From an uncultured Bacteroidales bacterium (GTDB lineage Bacteria; Bacteroidota; Bacteroidia; Bacteroidales; UBA932), in NCBI GenBank assembly GCA_947305645.1, contig CAMZEC010000017.1:1-39866 (forward strand): a stretch of DNA of 39,866 nucleotides, read 5' to 3'. The notes under the pieces are model-generated. The model saw only the letters and a program-made list of their open reading frames with translations. It had not been told where the DNA came from and searched no databases. The position numbers and the translations under genes are program-made. Each line of letters opens with the position of its first letter. Position 1 is the first letter of the stretch. Positions 8,133 to 16,765 of this stretch are shown here, piece by piece.

Positions 8133-8163
8133 TTTGAAAATATCCAATAAAAAGCTAACTTAG
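8133..8163 (+). promoter_or_regulatory. Promoter of the GNAT-rarA operon
   Basis: TTTG (8133-8136), exactly 19 nt, then TAACTTAG (8156-8163), one mismatch from TAnnTTTG. The ATG of the GNAT gene is 23 nt beyond the -7 box. Confidence 0.65.
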
Positions 8164-8186
8164 CAATCTAAAACCGTTATAAACCT

Positions 8187-9320
8187 ATGTCTGTCGAAAT
8201 TAAGATAGTCCTCACGAAAAAGCAATTGAGGCAATTCGTAGATTTCCCCGAAATTCTATATAGAAACAATCCTTATTATGTACCGCCGCTGGTTTTCGAC
8301 CAGCTCGACACCCTTGACCAGAAGAAAGGCGCTGCGCAGGAATTCTGCAAATCTGAACTGTATCTTGCATACAAAGACGGAAAACCGGCCGGTCGTGTGG
8401 CTGCAATAGTGAATTTCAAGGCCAATGAGCAGTGGAACCACAAGCAGGTCCGTTTCGGATGGTACGATTTTATCGATGACCAGGAAGTTGCCGACGCCCT
8501 GATGGAAAAGGTGTATGAATTCGGACGCCGCTTCGAAATGGACACCGTCGTAGGCCCCCTGGGTTTTACTGACTTTGATCCGGAGGGTATGCTTATAGCG
8601 GGTTACGACAAGCTGTGTACCATGGCCCTGATTTACAACCATCCCTATTATAACGAACACATGGAAAGGATGGGCTTCCGCAAGGACACAGACTGGATCG
8701 AGTACAAGGTATATATGCCGGAAGTCCTGCCGGACAAGCTTACCCGCGTAGCGGCGATAGTGCAGCAGCGTACCAACGTGCATATCAGGCCCCTGACGCG
8801 TAAGATTATCCGTGAAGAAAAATATGGGGAGAAGGTTTTCCGCCTTATCAATGAATGCTACAAGGACCTGTATAATTTCACCGTCCTGCCGGACCATATG
8901 GCAAAGAAATACCTGGATTTCTACCTTAGCATCCTTGACCTCAGATACCTGTCTATGGTAGAAAACGAGCAGGGCGAACTGGTTGCATTCGGCATCACGA
9001 TGCCGTCCATCGTCCGTGCGCTCCAGAAGAACCGCGGCAAGCTCTTCCCCTTCGGCTGGTGGCCTCTGCTCAAATCCATGTATCTGAAGCATGAAGAGGG
9101 TGTAGAAATGCTGCTTATCGGAGTACGGCCCGACTACCAGAATACGGGCATCAACTCCCTGCTCTTTGCCGACCTCTTCGTCAAATTCAAGAAATGGGGC
9201 GTCAAGTGGGCCGAAACCAACGCCGTGTTGGAAGACAACGTGAAGAATCAGGGCCACTGGAAGCTTTTCGATCACGAATGCGAGAAGCGCCGCCGTTCCT
9301 ATATCAAAGAGCTGAAGTAG
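8187..9320 (+). CDS. GNAT-fold acyltransferase, YghO / bacterial ceramide synthase-like
   Basis: 377 residues. A large GNAT-like protein in two halves. The N-terminal half includes PYYVPPL, ELYLAYKDGKPAGRVAAIVN and VVGPLGFTDFDPEGMLIAGY. The C-terminal half carries an acyl-CoA-fold stretch, VEMLLIGVRPDYQNTGINSL (about 308-327), then NAVLEDN. From memory this layout matches a family that includes E. coli YghO and the Caulobacter N-acyltransferase reported to act as a bacterial ceramide synthase; that link is unverified here. If correct, it would N-acylate a sphingoid or capnoid base, which would fit the cysteate synthase 1.3 kb away. A plain GNAT acetyltransferase is the alternative. It has a good promoter, and rarA follows after 3 nt. 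Confidence 0.65.
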   Translation: MSVEIKIVLTKKQLRQFVDFPEILYRNNPYYVPPLVFDQLDTLDQKKGAAQEFCKSELYLAYKDGKPAGRVAAIVNFKANEQWNHKQVRFGWYDFIDDQEVADALMEKVYEFGRRFEMDTVVGPLGFTDFDPEGMLIAGYDKLCTMALIYNHPYYNEHMERMGFRKDTDWIEYKVYMPEVLPDKLTRVAAIVQQRTNVHIRPLTRKIIREEKYGEKVFRLINECYKDLYNFTVLPDHMAKKYLDFYLSILDLRYLSMVENEQGELVAFGITMPSIVRALQKNRGKLFPFGWWPLLKSMYLKHEEGVEMLLIGVRPDYQNTGINSLLFADLFVKFKKWGVKWAETNAVLEDNVKNQGHWKLFDHECEKRRRSYIKELK

Positions 9321-9323
9321 CGT

Positions 9324-10640
9324 ATGAGTCCGGAGGATTCCGCCAACTTCCCCAATATACCGCTTCCTGAAAGGATGCGGCCGAGGGATTTGTCGGAATA
9401 CGTTGGACAGAGCCATCTGGTGGGCCCCGGATGCATACTCCGCAAGATGATAGACAGCGGCAGCCTGTCGTCGTTCATACTCTGGGGGCCTCCCGGAGTC
9501 GGCAAAACCACCCTGGCCAGCATAATCGCACACACCCTCGACCGGGAGTTCTACACCATATCAGCCGTCAGCTCCGGAGTCAAGGATGTGAGGGACGTGA
9601 TTGACAAGGCGAAGAACAAGTCGCTCTTCTCTTCCGCCGCGGCGCCGATACTCTTCATCGACGAGATCCACCGCTTCAACAAGGCCCAGCAGGACGCACT
9701 TCTGGGTGCCGTCGAATCCGGAACCATCGTGCTGATAGGTGCGACCACCGAGAACCCGTCTTTCGAGGTCATAACTCCCCTTCTGTCCCGCTGCCAGGTC
9801 TTCGTGCTCAAGTCGCTCGAGGCGAATGACCTTAAGATTCTGCTGGACAGGGCTCTTGCCATCGACCCTGTGCTCAAGCAGAAACACATAGAGCTGCGCG
9901 AGACTGAGGCCCTGATGCGCCAGAGCGGAGGCGACGCCCGCAAGCTGCTGAATATACTTGAGATAGTTGTAGATTCCACCGTTCCCGACAGCTATGGAGC
10001 GATAGTTATCGACAATGCTGCCGTGACCTCCTGCCTGTCGGAAAATATGGCCATCTACGACAAGGGGGGCGAGATGCATTACGACATAATTTCCGCCTTC
10101 ATCAAGTCTGTCCGGGGCTCAGACCCCAACGCTGCCGTCTATTGGATGGCGCGCATGCTGGCAGGAGGAGAAGATCCCCTTTTCATCGCCCGCCGCCTCT
10201 GCATTCTTGCGGCAGAAGATATAGGTCTGGCCAATCCTAATGCCCTGCTGATGGCAGATGCAACCTTCCGTATCGTCCATTCCATCGGCATGCCGGAGGC
10301 ACGTATACCGTTGAGCGAATGTGCCGTCTACCTGGCCTCATCGCCCAAGAGCAATTCCGCCTATCTGGCAATAGACAGCGCCATGGCGGCAGTCAATGAA
10401 GACAAAACCGCCCCTGTGCCTCTATATCTGCGGAATGCTCCCACTTCGTTGATGAAAGACCTGGGATACCACGACGGGTACAAATACGCCCACGACTTCC
10501 CCGGCCATTTCACCGATCTGGAATTCATGCCGGACACGTATAAAGGACGCACCTTCTACGAGCCGCAGCCCAACGCCCAGGAAGACAAGCTCAAAGCCTA
10601 CCTCCTCTCCTGCTGGCCAAAATATTACACCAAGAAATAA
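9324..10640 (+). CDS. rarA: Replication-associated recombination protein RarA (MgsA)
   Basis: 438 residues. An AAA+ ATPase of the clamp-loader/RuvB-like group that acts at stalled replication forks. Visible elements are PLPERMRPRDLSEYVGQSHL (N-terminus), Walker A GPPGVGKT (55-62), Walker B FIDEIHRF (Asp113, Glu114), sensor 1 GATTENPSF with the arginine finger SRC, and the C-terminal tetramerisation region with VYWMARMLAGGEDP and RRLCILAAEDIGLANP. Length is normal for the family. It lies 3 nt after the GNAT gene and is probably cotranscribed with it. Its stop codon directly abuts that of the convergent yggS gene, leaving no intergenic DNA. Confidence 0.95.
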   Translation: MSPEDSANFPNIPLPERMRPRDLSEYVGQSHLVGPGCILRKMIDSGSLSSFILWGPPGVGKTTLASIIAHTLDREFYTISAVSSGVKDVRDVIDKAKNKSLFSSAAAPILFIDEIHRFNKAQQDALLGAVESGTIVLIGATTENPSFEVITPLLSRCQVFVLKSLEANDLKILLDRALAIDPVLKQKHIELRETEALMRQSGGDARKLLNILEIVVDSTVPDSYGAIVIDNAAVTSCLSENMAIYDKGGEMHYDIISAFIKSVRGSDPNAAVYWMARMLAGGEDPLFIARRLCILAAEDIGLANPNALLMADATFRIVHSIGMPEARIPLSECAVYLASSPKSNSAYLAIDSAMAAVNEDKTAPVPLYLRNAPTSLMKDLGYHDGYKYAHDFPGHFTDLEFMPDTYKGRTFYEPQPNAQEDKLKAYLLSCWPKYYTKK

Positions 10641-11303
10641 TCAGTACTGCCTTTCTCCGAAAATGGCCGTACCTATGCGGACGATGGTGGCGCCGTATTC
10701 CAGGGCGATGCGCCAGTCGCCCGACATTCCTATAGAAAGCTCCTTGAAGTCTTCGTATTCCGGAAAGAGGTCGCGCAAATAGTCGTAGCAGGCCTTTATG
10801 CGGTCGAAATCGGCACGTATGTCTTCTTCCGCGTCAGTGTTAGTCGCCATGCCCATAAGGCCGCAGAAACGAATGTTTTTATAGCTGGCGGCCCGGAACA
10901 TGATGTCGAGTATTTCCTCTTCGTAGAAACCTGTCTTGGTTTCTTCCGCTGCTACGTGAAGCTCAAGCAGAACAGGGATTATCCGGCCGTTCTTTGCGCC
11001 CCAGTCGTTTATGGCGTCCAGCAGATGCCGGGAATCCACGGACTGGACCAGGTTGGCGTATGGAAGGACCATCTTGAGCTTGTTGGTCTGAAGGTGGCCG
11101 ATGAAATGCCATTCCACCCCCTTCCCCTGAAGCGCCTGCGCCTTTTTCTCAAATTCCTGGGGCCTGTTCTCACCGAACGCGTTCTGCCCTGCGACCAGGG
11201 CCTCCTCTATCGACTCAAGCGGATGGAATTTGGAAACTGCCACCAGTTTGACCTCTGATGGCAGTTCCTTTTTTATAGCTTTTATGCTTTCTGCAATACT
11301 CAT
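10641..11303 (-). CDS. yggS: PLP homeostasis protein, YggS/PROSC family
   Basis: 220 residues. A PLP-binding, alanine-racemase-like TIM-barrel protein thought to buffer and deliver pyridoxal phosphate. The PLP lysine is Lys25 in VAVSKFHP; other family motifs are FGENRPQE, WHFIGHLQTNK, VQSVDS, GLMGMAT and LSIGMSGDWRIA, the last being a slightly varied form of the usual LSMGMSxDxxxA. The frame is open upstream to 11453, but the start at 11301-11303 gives the family N-terminus and overlaps the yidC stop by one base (TAATG), implying translational coupling. It is the last gene of the DUF349-yidC-yggS operon. Confidence 0.93.
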   Translation of the reverse strand: MSIAESIKAIKKELPSEVKLVAVSKFHPLESIEEALVAGQNAFGENRPQEFEKKAQALQGKGVEWHFIGHLQTNKLKMVLPYANLVQSVDSRHLLDAINDWGAKNGRIIPVLLELHVAAEETKTGFYEEEILDIMFRAASYKNIRFCGLMGMATNTDAEEDIRADFDRIKACYDYLRDLFPEYEDFKELSIGMSGDWRIALEYGATIVRIGTAIFGERQY

Positions 11304-13150
11304 TATCTGCGGTTTCTCTGCTGCTGTTGCTGCATCTTCTGGGCTTCCTCCAGACGCTGCTGCCATTTGGATTTGGGCAGAGGCTTTCCCTCGGTAGCCT
11401 TCAGACGGGCGTATATCTTTTCGGGATGCACGAACCACTTCCTGATAACCCATGTCTGCATAATAGCGATAAGCTGGGAAAGCAGATAGTAGTAACTCAA
11501 TGCGGCAGACAGATTGTTACAGATGAAGAACATCATTATCGGCATCATCCACAAAGTCATGAACTTCATGGACGAGGCCGTAGGATCGTTGGATGCCGCC
11601 TGGTTGGCTGTGGTCATCTTGGAATACACCCACATGACTACCGCCATCAGCAGGGCGAACAGGGAAAGGTGGTCACCGATAAGAGGGATGCGGAAGCCGA
11701 AGTCGAGTATGGAATCATACGCGCTGAGGTCGTCGCACCACAGGAATGGTTGCTGACGCAGTTCAATGGATGCCGGGAAGAAGCGGAACATTGCCCACAG
11801 TATAGGGAAAGTGAGCAAGGTGGGCAGACAGCCGCCCATAGTATTCACTCCGGCCCGTTTATACAGGTCCATTGTGGCCTGCTGCTTCTTCATGGCGTCT
11901 TCCTGCTTGGGGTATCTGGCGTTAATCTTCTCGATTTCCGGCTTGAGTACCTGCATCTTGGCGGAAGATGAGTATGACTTGTACGTGAGCGGGAACACAA
12001 CCGTCTTGATAACCAGAGTCATGAGCAGGATGATAAGTCCGAAGTTGCTCAGGAACCGGCTGAAGAAGTTGAACATCGGGATTATGGCATAGCGGGTGAA
12101 CCAGCCGACAAGGGAACCGCCCAGCGGAATAATCTTTTCGTATTTGCGGTTGTAAGACTTAAGGGTCTGGAAGTGGTTGGGGCCGAAGTAGAACTCGTAC
12201 GGAACACTTACGCTTGCAGCTGGACGGAAGTCTGCACGCATCTTCGCGCTGCATTCCATAAGGTTGTGCGAAGGATCGCTCTCGGGCACGAATCTGATGG
12301 CCAGTTCTCCGTTGGCAAACTCCTGAGGCGCACACATGATGGCGGAGAAGAACTGCTGCTGGAATGCCACCCAGCTCAGGCGGGCGCCTATGCTCTTGGA
12401 TGCGCTGCGGCTACGGCCCATCTCGGCCGGCTTCTTCTCTCCCTCGAAATAATAATCGAGCTTAGAATACTGCGATTCGTTCTTGTAGCCCTTCTCCATA
12501 CGCGGCACGGTGACGTTGAAGTCTATGTCGTAGGAGCCGACGTTGCGGGGAATGACATTCTGCATGCCCACGAAAGACAGGAGATTGTCAACCTTGTAGC
12601 CGTCGGGCTGAAGGGTGTACTTTTGTTCGATATAACCGCCGCCCTCGAAAGGCAGACGGAAAACTACGGAACTGTCGCTGTGCTCGGCAACGGTAAAATT
12701 GAAGTCGGCAGTGCGTATGTACTGGCCTGCATAGATGCTCACCGCGTACTCGGCGTCACCGCCCTTAAAGAGCATGAGATCTTCGCCGCCATAGCTGGAG
12801 TATTTCTTCAGCTGAGCGCTGTAAGGCTGTGCACCTTTGGTGGTAAAGTCAAGCTTAAGCACCTCGTTCTCCAGCGTTACCAGATCCCCTTCCGCTACGT
12901 GTGCCGCCTCAAGCATGCTGTCGGAATAGATCGCCTGGGGTGCGGCGGCCTGCGGGTTCTCTTCAGAGGCCGGAATAACGTCGGCATATACTCCGTCGGC
13001 AAGGGTATCGACGGGCATGTTTGCCAAAGCTATTGAGTCAAGCTGTCGTTGCTGCTCAGCGCGTTTGCGCGCCTGCCCGGACTCATAAAACGTGAATCCG
13101 AAGAGGATGAGCGCAATGATGATAAAACCAATTATTGAATTCTTGTCCAT
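11303..13150 (-). CDS. yidC: Membrane protein insertase YidC
   Basis: 615 residues. Inserts and folds inner-membrane proteins, alone or with SecYEG. An N-terminal signal-anchor helix (SIIGFIIIALILFGFTFY, about 4-21) precedes the large periplasmic domain (about 60-340) of Gram-negative YidC. The conserved Oxa1-like core (about 355-580) follows, including LVIKTVVFPLTYKSYSSSAKM, NTMGGCLPTLLTFPILWAMF and the late helices with MMPIMMFFICNNLSAALSYY. The tail is basic and Gln-rich. Its ATG overlaps the stop of the DUF349 gene by one base and its stop overlaps the yggS start, so the three genes are tightly coupled. rpmH/rnpA/dnaA, frequent neighbours of yidC elsewhere, are absent. Confidence 0.96.
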   Translation of the reverse strand: MDKNSIIGFIIIALILFGFTFYESGQARKRAEQQRQLDSIALANMPVDTLADGVYADVIPASEENPQAAAPQAIYSDSMLEAAHVAEGDLVTLENEVLKLDFTTKGAQPYSAQLKKYSSYGGEDLMLFKGGDAEYAVSIYAGQYIRTADFNFTVAEHSDSSVVFRLPFEGGGYIEQKYTLQPDGYKVDNLLSFVGMQNVIPRNVGSYDIDFNVTVPRMEKGYKNESQYSKLDYYFEGEKKPAEMGRSRSASKSIGARLSWVAFQQQFFSAIMCAPQEFANGELAIRFVPESDPSHNLMECSAKMRADFRPAASVSVPYEFYFGPNHFQTLKSYNRKYEKIIPLGGSLVGWFTRYAIIPMFNFFSRFLSNFGLIILLMTLVIKTVVFPLTYKSYSSSAKMQVLKPEIEKINARYPKQEDAMKKQQATMDLYKRAGVNTMGGCLPTLLTFPILWAMFRFFPASIELRQQPFLWCDDLSAYDSILDFGFRIPLIGDHLSLFALLMAVVMWVYSKMTTANQAASNDPTASSMKFMTLWMMPIMMFFICNNLSAALSYYYLLSQLIAIMQTWVIRKWFVHPEKIYARLKATEGKPLPKSKWQQRLEEAQKMQQQQQRNRR

Positions 13151-14979
13151 CAGGCTTCCTCCTCACTCTCACGAATCTTCTGCTCAAGCTGCTTGAGCTC
13201 TGCTTTTGCCTGTGCTATTCGCTCCTGCATCTGCTTGATGAGCGGCTCCGAGTTCTTGGATGCTGAGAAGAATCCTATATTGTTTTCGTAGGTGGTCACA
13301 TCCTGCTGGAGAGAGCGGTATTTGTCCAAAAGCTGCTCTTTCTCGGTGCGGGGAGCCCTTCCGGGCTTGCCTGCGGGCCTGGGAGCGCCCTGAGACAGGG
13401 GGAACTTCTCCCTGATGGCCGCACGATAAGCTCCGTTCACGGCATCTTTCTCTCTAAAGGGCACGTGTCCGATTTCCTGCCAGCGGGCGTTGAACTCGCG
13501 CAGTGCGTCGGCGTTAGCCGTCTCATCTTCGGATGGAACATAGGCATGAACTTCCTCGATAATCTTCTTCTTTGCTTTCAGGTTGCCGTAAAAATCGTTC
13601 TCCGGCTTGGCGTTCTTGTCCCTTTCAGCGAAAAATTCGTCGCAGGCTGCACGGAAACGCTTCCAAATCTGCTCGCTCTTCTTGCGGGGCACTGCGCCAA
13701 TTTCTTTCCACTCCTTCTGGAGTTCGATGAACTGGTCGGTGGCTTTCTTCCATTCGGTGCTGGACTTAAGGGCTTCAGCCTTCTCGATGATGGCCATCTT
13801 CTTGTCCAGGTTAGCGTTCATTGAATCCTTGAATCCGGCGTAATAGTCACGCTTGCGGCCGTAGAACTGGTCGCACGCGGCACGGAAGCGATCGTAAATC
13901 TTCTGGTTGTCCTTGCGGGTGGCAAAACCGATGGTGCGCCACTTGGCCTGAATCTCCTCGATCTGGCGGGACAGTTCGTTCCACTCGCTGGAGGAGACGA
14001 CCTCCTTTGCGGCTATGGCTTCAACCTGCTCGCAGAGCTCCTGCTTGGCAGCCAGGTTGGCGATCTGCTCTTCCTTCTGGTTCTCGAAGTGGGCCTGGTA
14101 TTTCTTGTTTATTACGGCAGTTGCAACTTTGAAACGGTTCCAGATATCTTCTCGCTTCTCCTTGGCCACAGGGCCGAATTCCTTCCATTGCTCATGCAGT
14201 TTCTGCAGTTCATGGAAAGCATTCACGACGTTCTCGTTCTCCGCGAGCTTCTCGGCAGCCTCGCAGAACTTTTCCTTTGCCTCCAGATTCTTCTGGAAGT
14301 CGAGGTCGCGGAGGTCACGGCTGATCTTCACCATGTCGTAGAACTTCTCCACATAGAACTGGTAGGTATCGTTAATATCCCTGTATGCAGTGACGGGCAC
14401 CGGACCGGCCTCGCGCCAGCGGTTCTGCAACTCGCGGAATGCGGGGAAAGATGCGCTTGCGTCATCGTTATTCTCGACCATCGCCTTAAGCTCTTCTATG
14501 ATTGCTTTCTTCTTGGCAAGATTCTCCTCCCTGTGCGCATCCTGCTCGCGGTTAAATTCCGCGCGTTCCTTTTTGTAATCCGCATAAACGGCCTTGAAGT
14601 TCTCTTCTACGGCCTCGAAAGGATTGTTAAGGGAATTCTGTTCTTCCGGATTTTCGCCTTTCAATTTACCCAGTAGCTTGTAGAAGGCCGATTTGATATT
14701 CTCGGCTTCTTTGGATCGAAGCATGCTGTCTGCACTTTCCTTCAGGTTGCGGAACATATCGGAAAGCTCCGCCAGACTTTTGTCCGCCAGATTTTCCACC
14801 TTTTCCTTCACCTCTTCGGCTTTTGTTTCTTCAACAGTGGCTTCTTCCGCCTTGGCTTCCTCTGCTTTCACCTCTTCGGCTTTAGCTTCCACGGCGGGCT
14901 CTTCAACAGTTTCGGGCTTCTGGGTTTCTACGTCTGAAACGACCTCTACAGTCTTTTCAGGAATAATTGTTTCACTCAT
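13150..14979 (-). CDS. DUF349 repeat protein
   Basis: 609 residues, acidic and strongly helical. Residues about 1-65 are low-complexity Glu/Ala/Lys/Val, with repeats of the KAEE(A/V) type. Five DUF349 units of about 70 residues follow, each with a core resembling WKEIGAVPRKKSEQIWKRF and RFRAACDEFF, spaced through about 165-545. The C-terminus (about 555-605) is a predicted coiled coil ending EQKIRESEEEA. No enzymatic motif is visible. The family is widespread in Bacteroidota without a settled function there; the helical repeats suggest a scaffold or binding protein. It is first in an operon with yidC and yggS, with a TATATTTG -7 box 30 nt upstream. Confidence 0.88.
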   Translation of the reverse strand: MSETIIPEKTVEVVSDVETQKPETVEEPAVEAKAEEVKAEEAKAEEATVEETKAEEVKEKVENLADKSLAELSDMFRNLKESADSMLRSKEAENIKSAFYKLLGKLKGENPEEQNSLNNPFEAVEENFKAVYADYKKERAEFNREQDAHREENLAKKKAIIEELKAMVENNDDASASFPAFRELQNRWREAGPVPVTAYRDINDTYQFYVEKFYDMVKISRDLRDLDFQKNLEAKEKFCEAAEKLAENENVVNAFHELQKLHEQWKEFGPVAKEKREDIWNRFKVATAVINKKYQAHFENQKEEQIANLAAKQELCEQVEAIAAKEVVSSSEWNELSRQIEEIQAKWRTIGFATRKDNQKIYDRFRAACDQFYGRKRDYYAGFKDSMNANLDKKMAIIEKAEALKSSTEWKKATDQFIELQKEWKEIGAVPRKKSEQIWKRFRAACDEFFAERDKNAKPENDFYGNLKAKKKIIEEVHAYVPSEDETANADALREFNARWQEIGHVPFREKDAVNGAYRAAIREKFPLSQGAPRPAGKPGRAPRTEKEQLLDKYRSLQQDVTTYENNIGFFSASKNSEPLIKQMQERIAQAKAELKQLEQKIRESEEEA

Positions 14980-15009
14980 GTTCAGAGATATTTAATAATT
15001 TATAGTTTG

Positions 15010-15017
15010 CAAATATA
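15010..15017 (-). promoter_or_regulatory. -7 box of the DUF349-yidC-yggS operon
   Basis: On the minus strand TATATTTG exactly fits TAnnTTTG, 30 nt before the DUF349 ATG in a 42-bp gap. No good TTTG was found 19-21 nt upstream, where the sequence is inside the end of the previous gene. Confidence 0.55.
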
Positions 15018-15021
15018 ATAT

Positions 15022-15774
15022 TTATTTTTCTACAAGACGAATTTCGTACAACTTAGGCCAGTTCTTGCCGGTAAGGTATATCTTCCCGTCATTAATGGCA
15101 ATGCCGTTGAGCACGTCGGTATCACTGCGGCGCAAGTTGTCAGGAAGCAGTCCGCTGCAGTCAACAACCCCCTCCACCTTGCCGGAACCAGGGTTGATGA
15201 TGACTATCATGTCGGTAGTATATACATTCGCCCAGATCTTACCGTTTATCCACTCCAGCTCGTTCAGAAGCCGTAGCGGACGGTCGTTCATGGTCACTTT
15301 GAGCTTACGTTTCACTTGGAAATCTTCGTCCATGAAAAAGAGGCAGGCAGTGCCGTCGGACGCGATAAGCTGCTTGCCGTCGGTCGTAAGTCCCCAGCCC
15401 TCGCGAGGGTAGGCGCAGGTCTTGAGATACCTGAGCGAGGCCGCATCGTACACGAAGGCGACCTTATTGGTCCATGTGAGCATGTACAATTTGTCGTTCA
15501 GGATAACCGAGCCCTCGCCGAAATACTTGCGGTCGAACTCAAGCTTGCGCAAAATCTTCCCGCTCTCCAGTTCCATTTTCCGCAGGCTTGTCTTACCGCA
15601 CTGACCGGTACTCTCGTAAAGAATGCCGCCCTGAAAAAAAAGTCCCTGGGTATAAGCACCCCTGTCATGGGGGTAGTCCCTGACAACTTTGATTCCATAT
15701 TGCTTAGGGCCGGAAGCGGAACAAGCAGACAGGCCCAGAAGCAACGAAACGGCAAAAAGAATAATCTTTTTCAT
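15022..15774 (-). CDS. Glutaminyl-peptide cyclotransferase, beta-propeller type, lipoprotein
   Basis: 250 residues. Predicted to cyclise N-terminal glutamine to pyroglutamate on exported proteins. A lipoprotein signal MKKIILFAVSLLLGLSAC puts the lipidated cysteine at residue 18, so it acts in the periplasm or on a membrane surface. Motifs of the plant-type five-bladed QC family are clear: AYTQGLFF, LYESTGQCG, GEG, LTWTNKVAFVYD, REGWGLTTDGK, LNELEWINGKIWANVY, and DVLNGIAINDGKIYLTGKNW near the end. The fold differs from the zinc-dependent animal-type QC known in some oral Bacteroidota. The -7 box TAAATTTG is only 5 nt before the ATG, predicting a leaderless or near-leaderless mRNA. Confidence 0.9.
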   Translation of the reverse strand: MKKIILFAVSLLLGLSACSASGPKQYGIKVVRDYPHDRGAYTQGLFFQGGILYESTGQCGKTSLRKMELESGKILRKLEFDRKYFGEGSVILNDKLYMLTWTNKVAFVYDAASLRYLKTCAYPREGWGLTTDGKQLIASDGTACLFFMDEDFQVKRKLKVTMNDRPLRLLNELEWINGKIWANVYTTDMIVIINPGSGKVEGVVDCSGLLPDNLRRSDTDVLNGIAINDGKIYLTGKNWPKLYEIRLVEK

Positions 15775-15779
15775 CCCTG

Positions 15780-15787
15780 CAAATTTA
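15780..15787 (-). promoter_or_regulatory. -7 box of the glutaminyl cyclase gene
   Basis: On the minus strand TAAATTTG matches TAnnTTTG, followed by CAGGG and the ATG. It lies back-to-back with the trmD -7 box. Confidence 0.65.
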
Positions 15788-15799
15788 ACAAATTGTTGC

Positions 15800-15807
15800 T
15801 AATTTTG
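15800..15807 (+). promoter_or_regulatory. -7 box of trmD
   Basis: TAATTTTG fits TAnnTTTG, 19 nt before the trmD ATG. Together with the opposite-strand box it is framed by the inverted repeat CTGCAAA (15777-15783) / TTTGCAG (15804-15810). Confidence 0.65.
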
Positions 15808-15826
15808 CAGGACATACACGAAAATC

Positions 15827-16510
15827 ATGAGAATCGATATATTAAGTGTCGTACCCGAGCTGCTCGACAGTCCCCTCAGCCACTCCATAGTAGGGCGGGC
15901 AATCAAAAAAGGATTGGTGGAAATCCACGTACACAACCTCAGGAAATACGGTATCGGCCCCCGTCGCAATGTAGATGACTACAGCTACGGCGGCGACGCC
16001 GGCATGGTCATGATGGTCGAACCGGTCTTCCGGATGATTGAAGAGCTCAAGGCAGAACGCGATTACGACGAGATCATATACATGTCCCCCGACGGTGAGA
16101 TTTTGGATCAGGGAATTGCCAACGAACTTTCGCTGAAAGGCAATATTATCATACTCTGCGGCCATTATAAAGGTATTGACCACCGCATCCGGGAGCACCT
16201 CATCACCCGTGAGATCTCCGTAGGCGACTATGTGGTGAGCGGGGGTGAAATTCCCGCCGCCCTTCTGGCCGACGCGCTTGTCCGTCTCATCCCGGGAGCA
16301 CTTACCGATGAGACCTCCGCTCTCTCGGATTCCTTCCAGGACAACCTGCTCTCCCCTCCCGTTTACACCCGTCCTGTCGAATTCAACGGCTGGAAAGTGC
16401 CGGATGTGTTGCTGAGCGGCAATCCGAAGCTAATTCGCGAATGGCAGGACGAGCAAGCGCTCGAACGTACTAAGTTATTGAGACCCCAACTGTTAGATGA
16501 TAGTTTATAA
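15827..16510 (+). CDS. trmD: tRNA (guanine-37-N1)-methyltransferase TrmD
   Basis: 227 residues. A SPOUT-class, SAM-dependent enzyme that methylates G37 next to the anticodon, preventing +1 frameshifts. Family motifs are [13 protein letters not shown] at the N-terminus, [20 protein letters not shown] with the glycine-rich [22 protein letters not shown], the knot segment [13 protein letters not shown], and [25 protein letters not shown]. Length is near the family norm. Unlike the common rpsP-rimM-trmD-rplS arrangement it stands alone with its own promoter. It is followed by an AT-rich stretch and a structured intergenic region. Confidence 0.96.
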   Translation: MRIDILSVVPELLDSPLSHSIVGRAIKKGLVEIHVHNLRKYGIGPRRNVDDYSYGGDAGMVMMVEPVFRMIEELKAERDYDEIIYMSPDGEILDQGIANELSLKGNIIILCGHYKGIDHRIREHLITREISVGDYVVSGGEIPAALLADALVRLIPGALTDETSALSDSFQDNLLSPPVYTRPVEFNGWKVPDVLLSGNPKLIREWQDEQALERTKLLRPQLLDDSL

Positions 16511-16560
16511 AATATTTTAAAAATAAAAATATATTTTTTCAAAAAATTTTTCAAAAAACG

Positions 16561-16591
16561 CTTGCTGAATAAAAAAAGTGAGTTATATTTG
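16561..16591 (+). promoter_or_regulatory. Promoter with no ORF immediately downstream
   Basis: CTTG (16561-16564), 19 nt, then TATATTTG (16584-16591) followed by CAG: a near-perfect Bacteroidota promoter. Transcription would start near 16595, about 260 nt before asd, and run straight into the hairpin and repeats. Confidence 0.65.
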
Positions 16592-16663
16592 CAGTCGGAA
16601 ATCAACAACTATTCTAACCAACAATAATTAACCTTCTAAAGGTATACACTACTAACTAACCGT

Positions 16664-16689
16664 TAACGCCCGCTGTGAAGCGGGCGTTA
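16664..16689 (+). terminator. Strong GC-rich hairpin, possible terminator or ncRNA stem
   Basis: TAACGCCCGC pairs perfectly with GCGGGCGTTA around the loop TGTGAA. The stem is strong enough for an intrinsic terminator, but there is no T-tract; the next bases begin the 35-bp repeat, so its role is uncertain. Confidence 0.45.
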
Positions 16690-16724
16690 GTCGTTCCGAC
16701 TAACGCCCGCAAACGGGCTACACG
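16690..16724. repeat. 35-bp hairpin repeat, copy 1
   Basis: Identical to 16766-16800. Each copy contains two small stems: GTCG/CGAC around TTC (extended by one pair in copy 1) and GCCCG/CGGGC around CAAA. It also repeats the TAACGCCCGC arm of the adjacent hairpin. Confidence 0.85.
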
Positions 16725-16765
16725 TTACCCCCTCCCTAAATCCCTCCCCTCGAGGGCGGGACTTT

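Noticed and set aside
8256..9533. A 425-codon open frame on the minus strand
   Set aside because: Covers the GNAT gene and the start of rarA in antisense; both sense genes have clear motifs and a promoter.
12173..13036. A 287-codon open frame on the plus strand
   Set aside because: Antisense to the periplasmic domain of yidC with no family resemblance.
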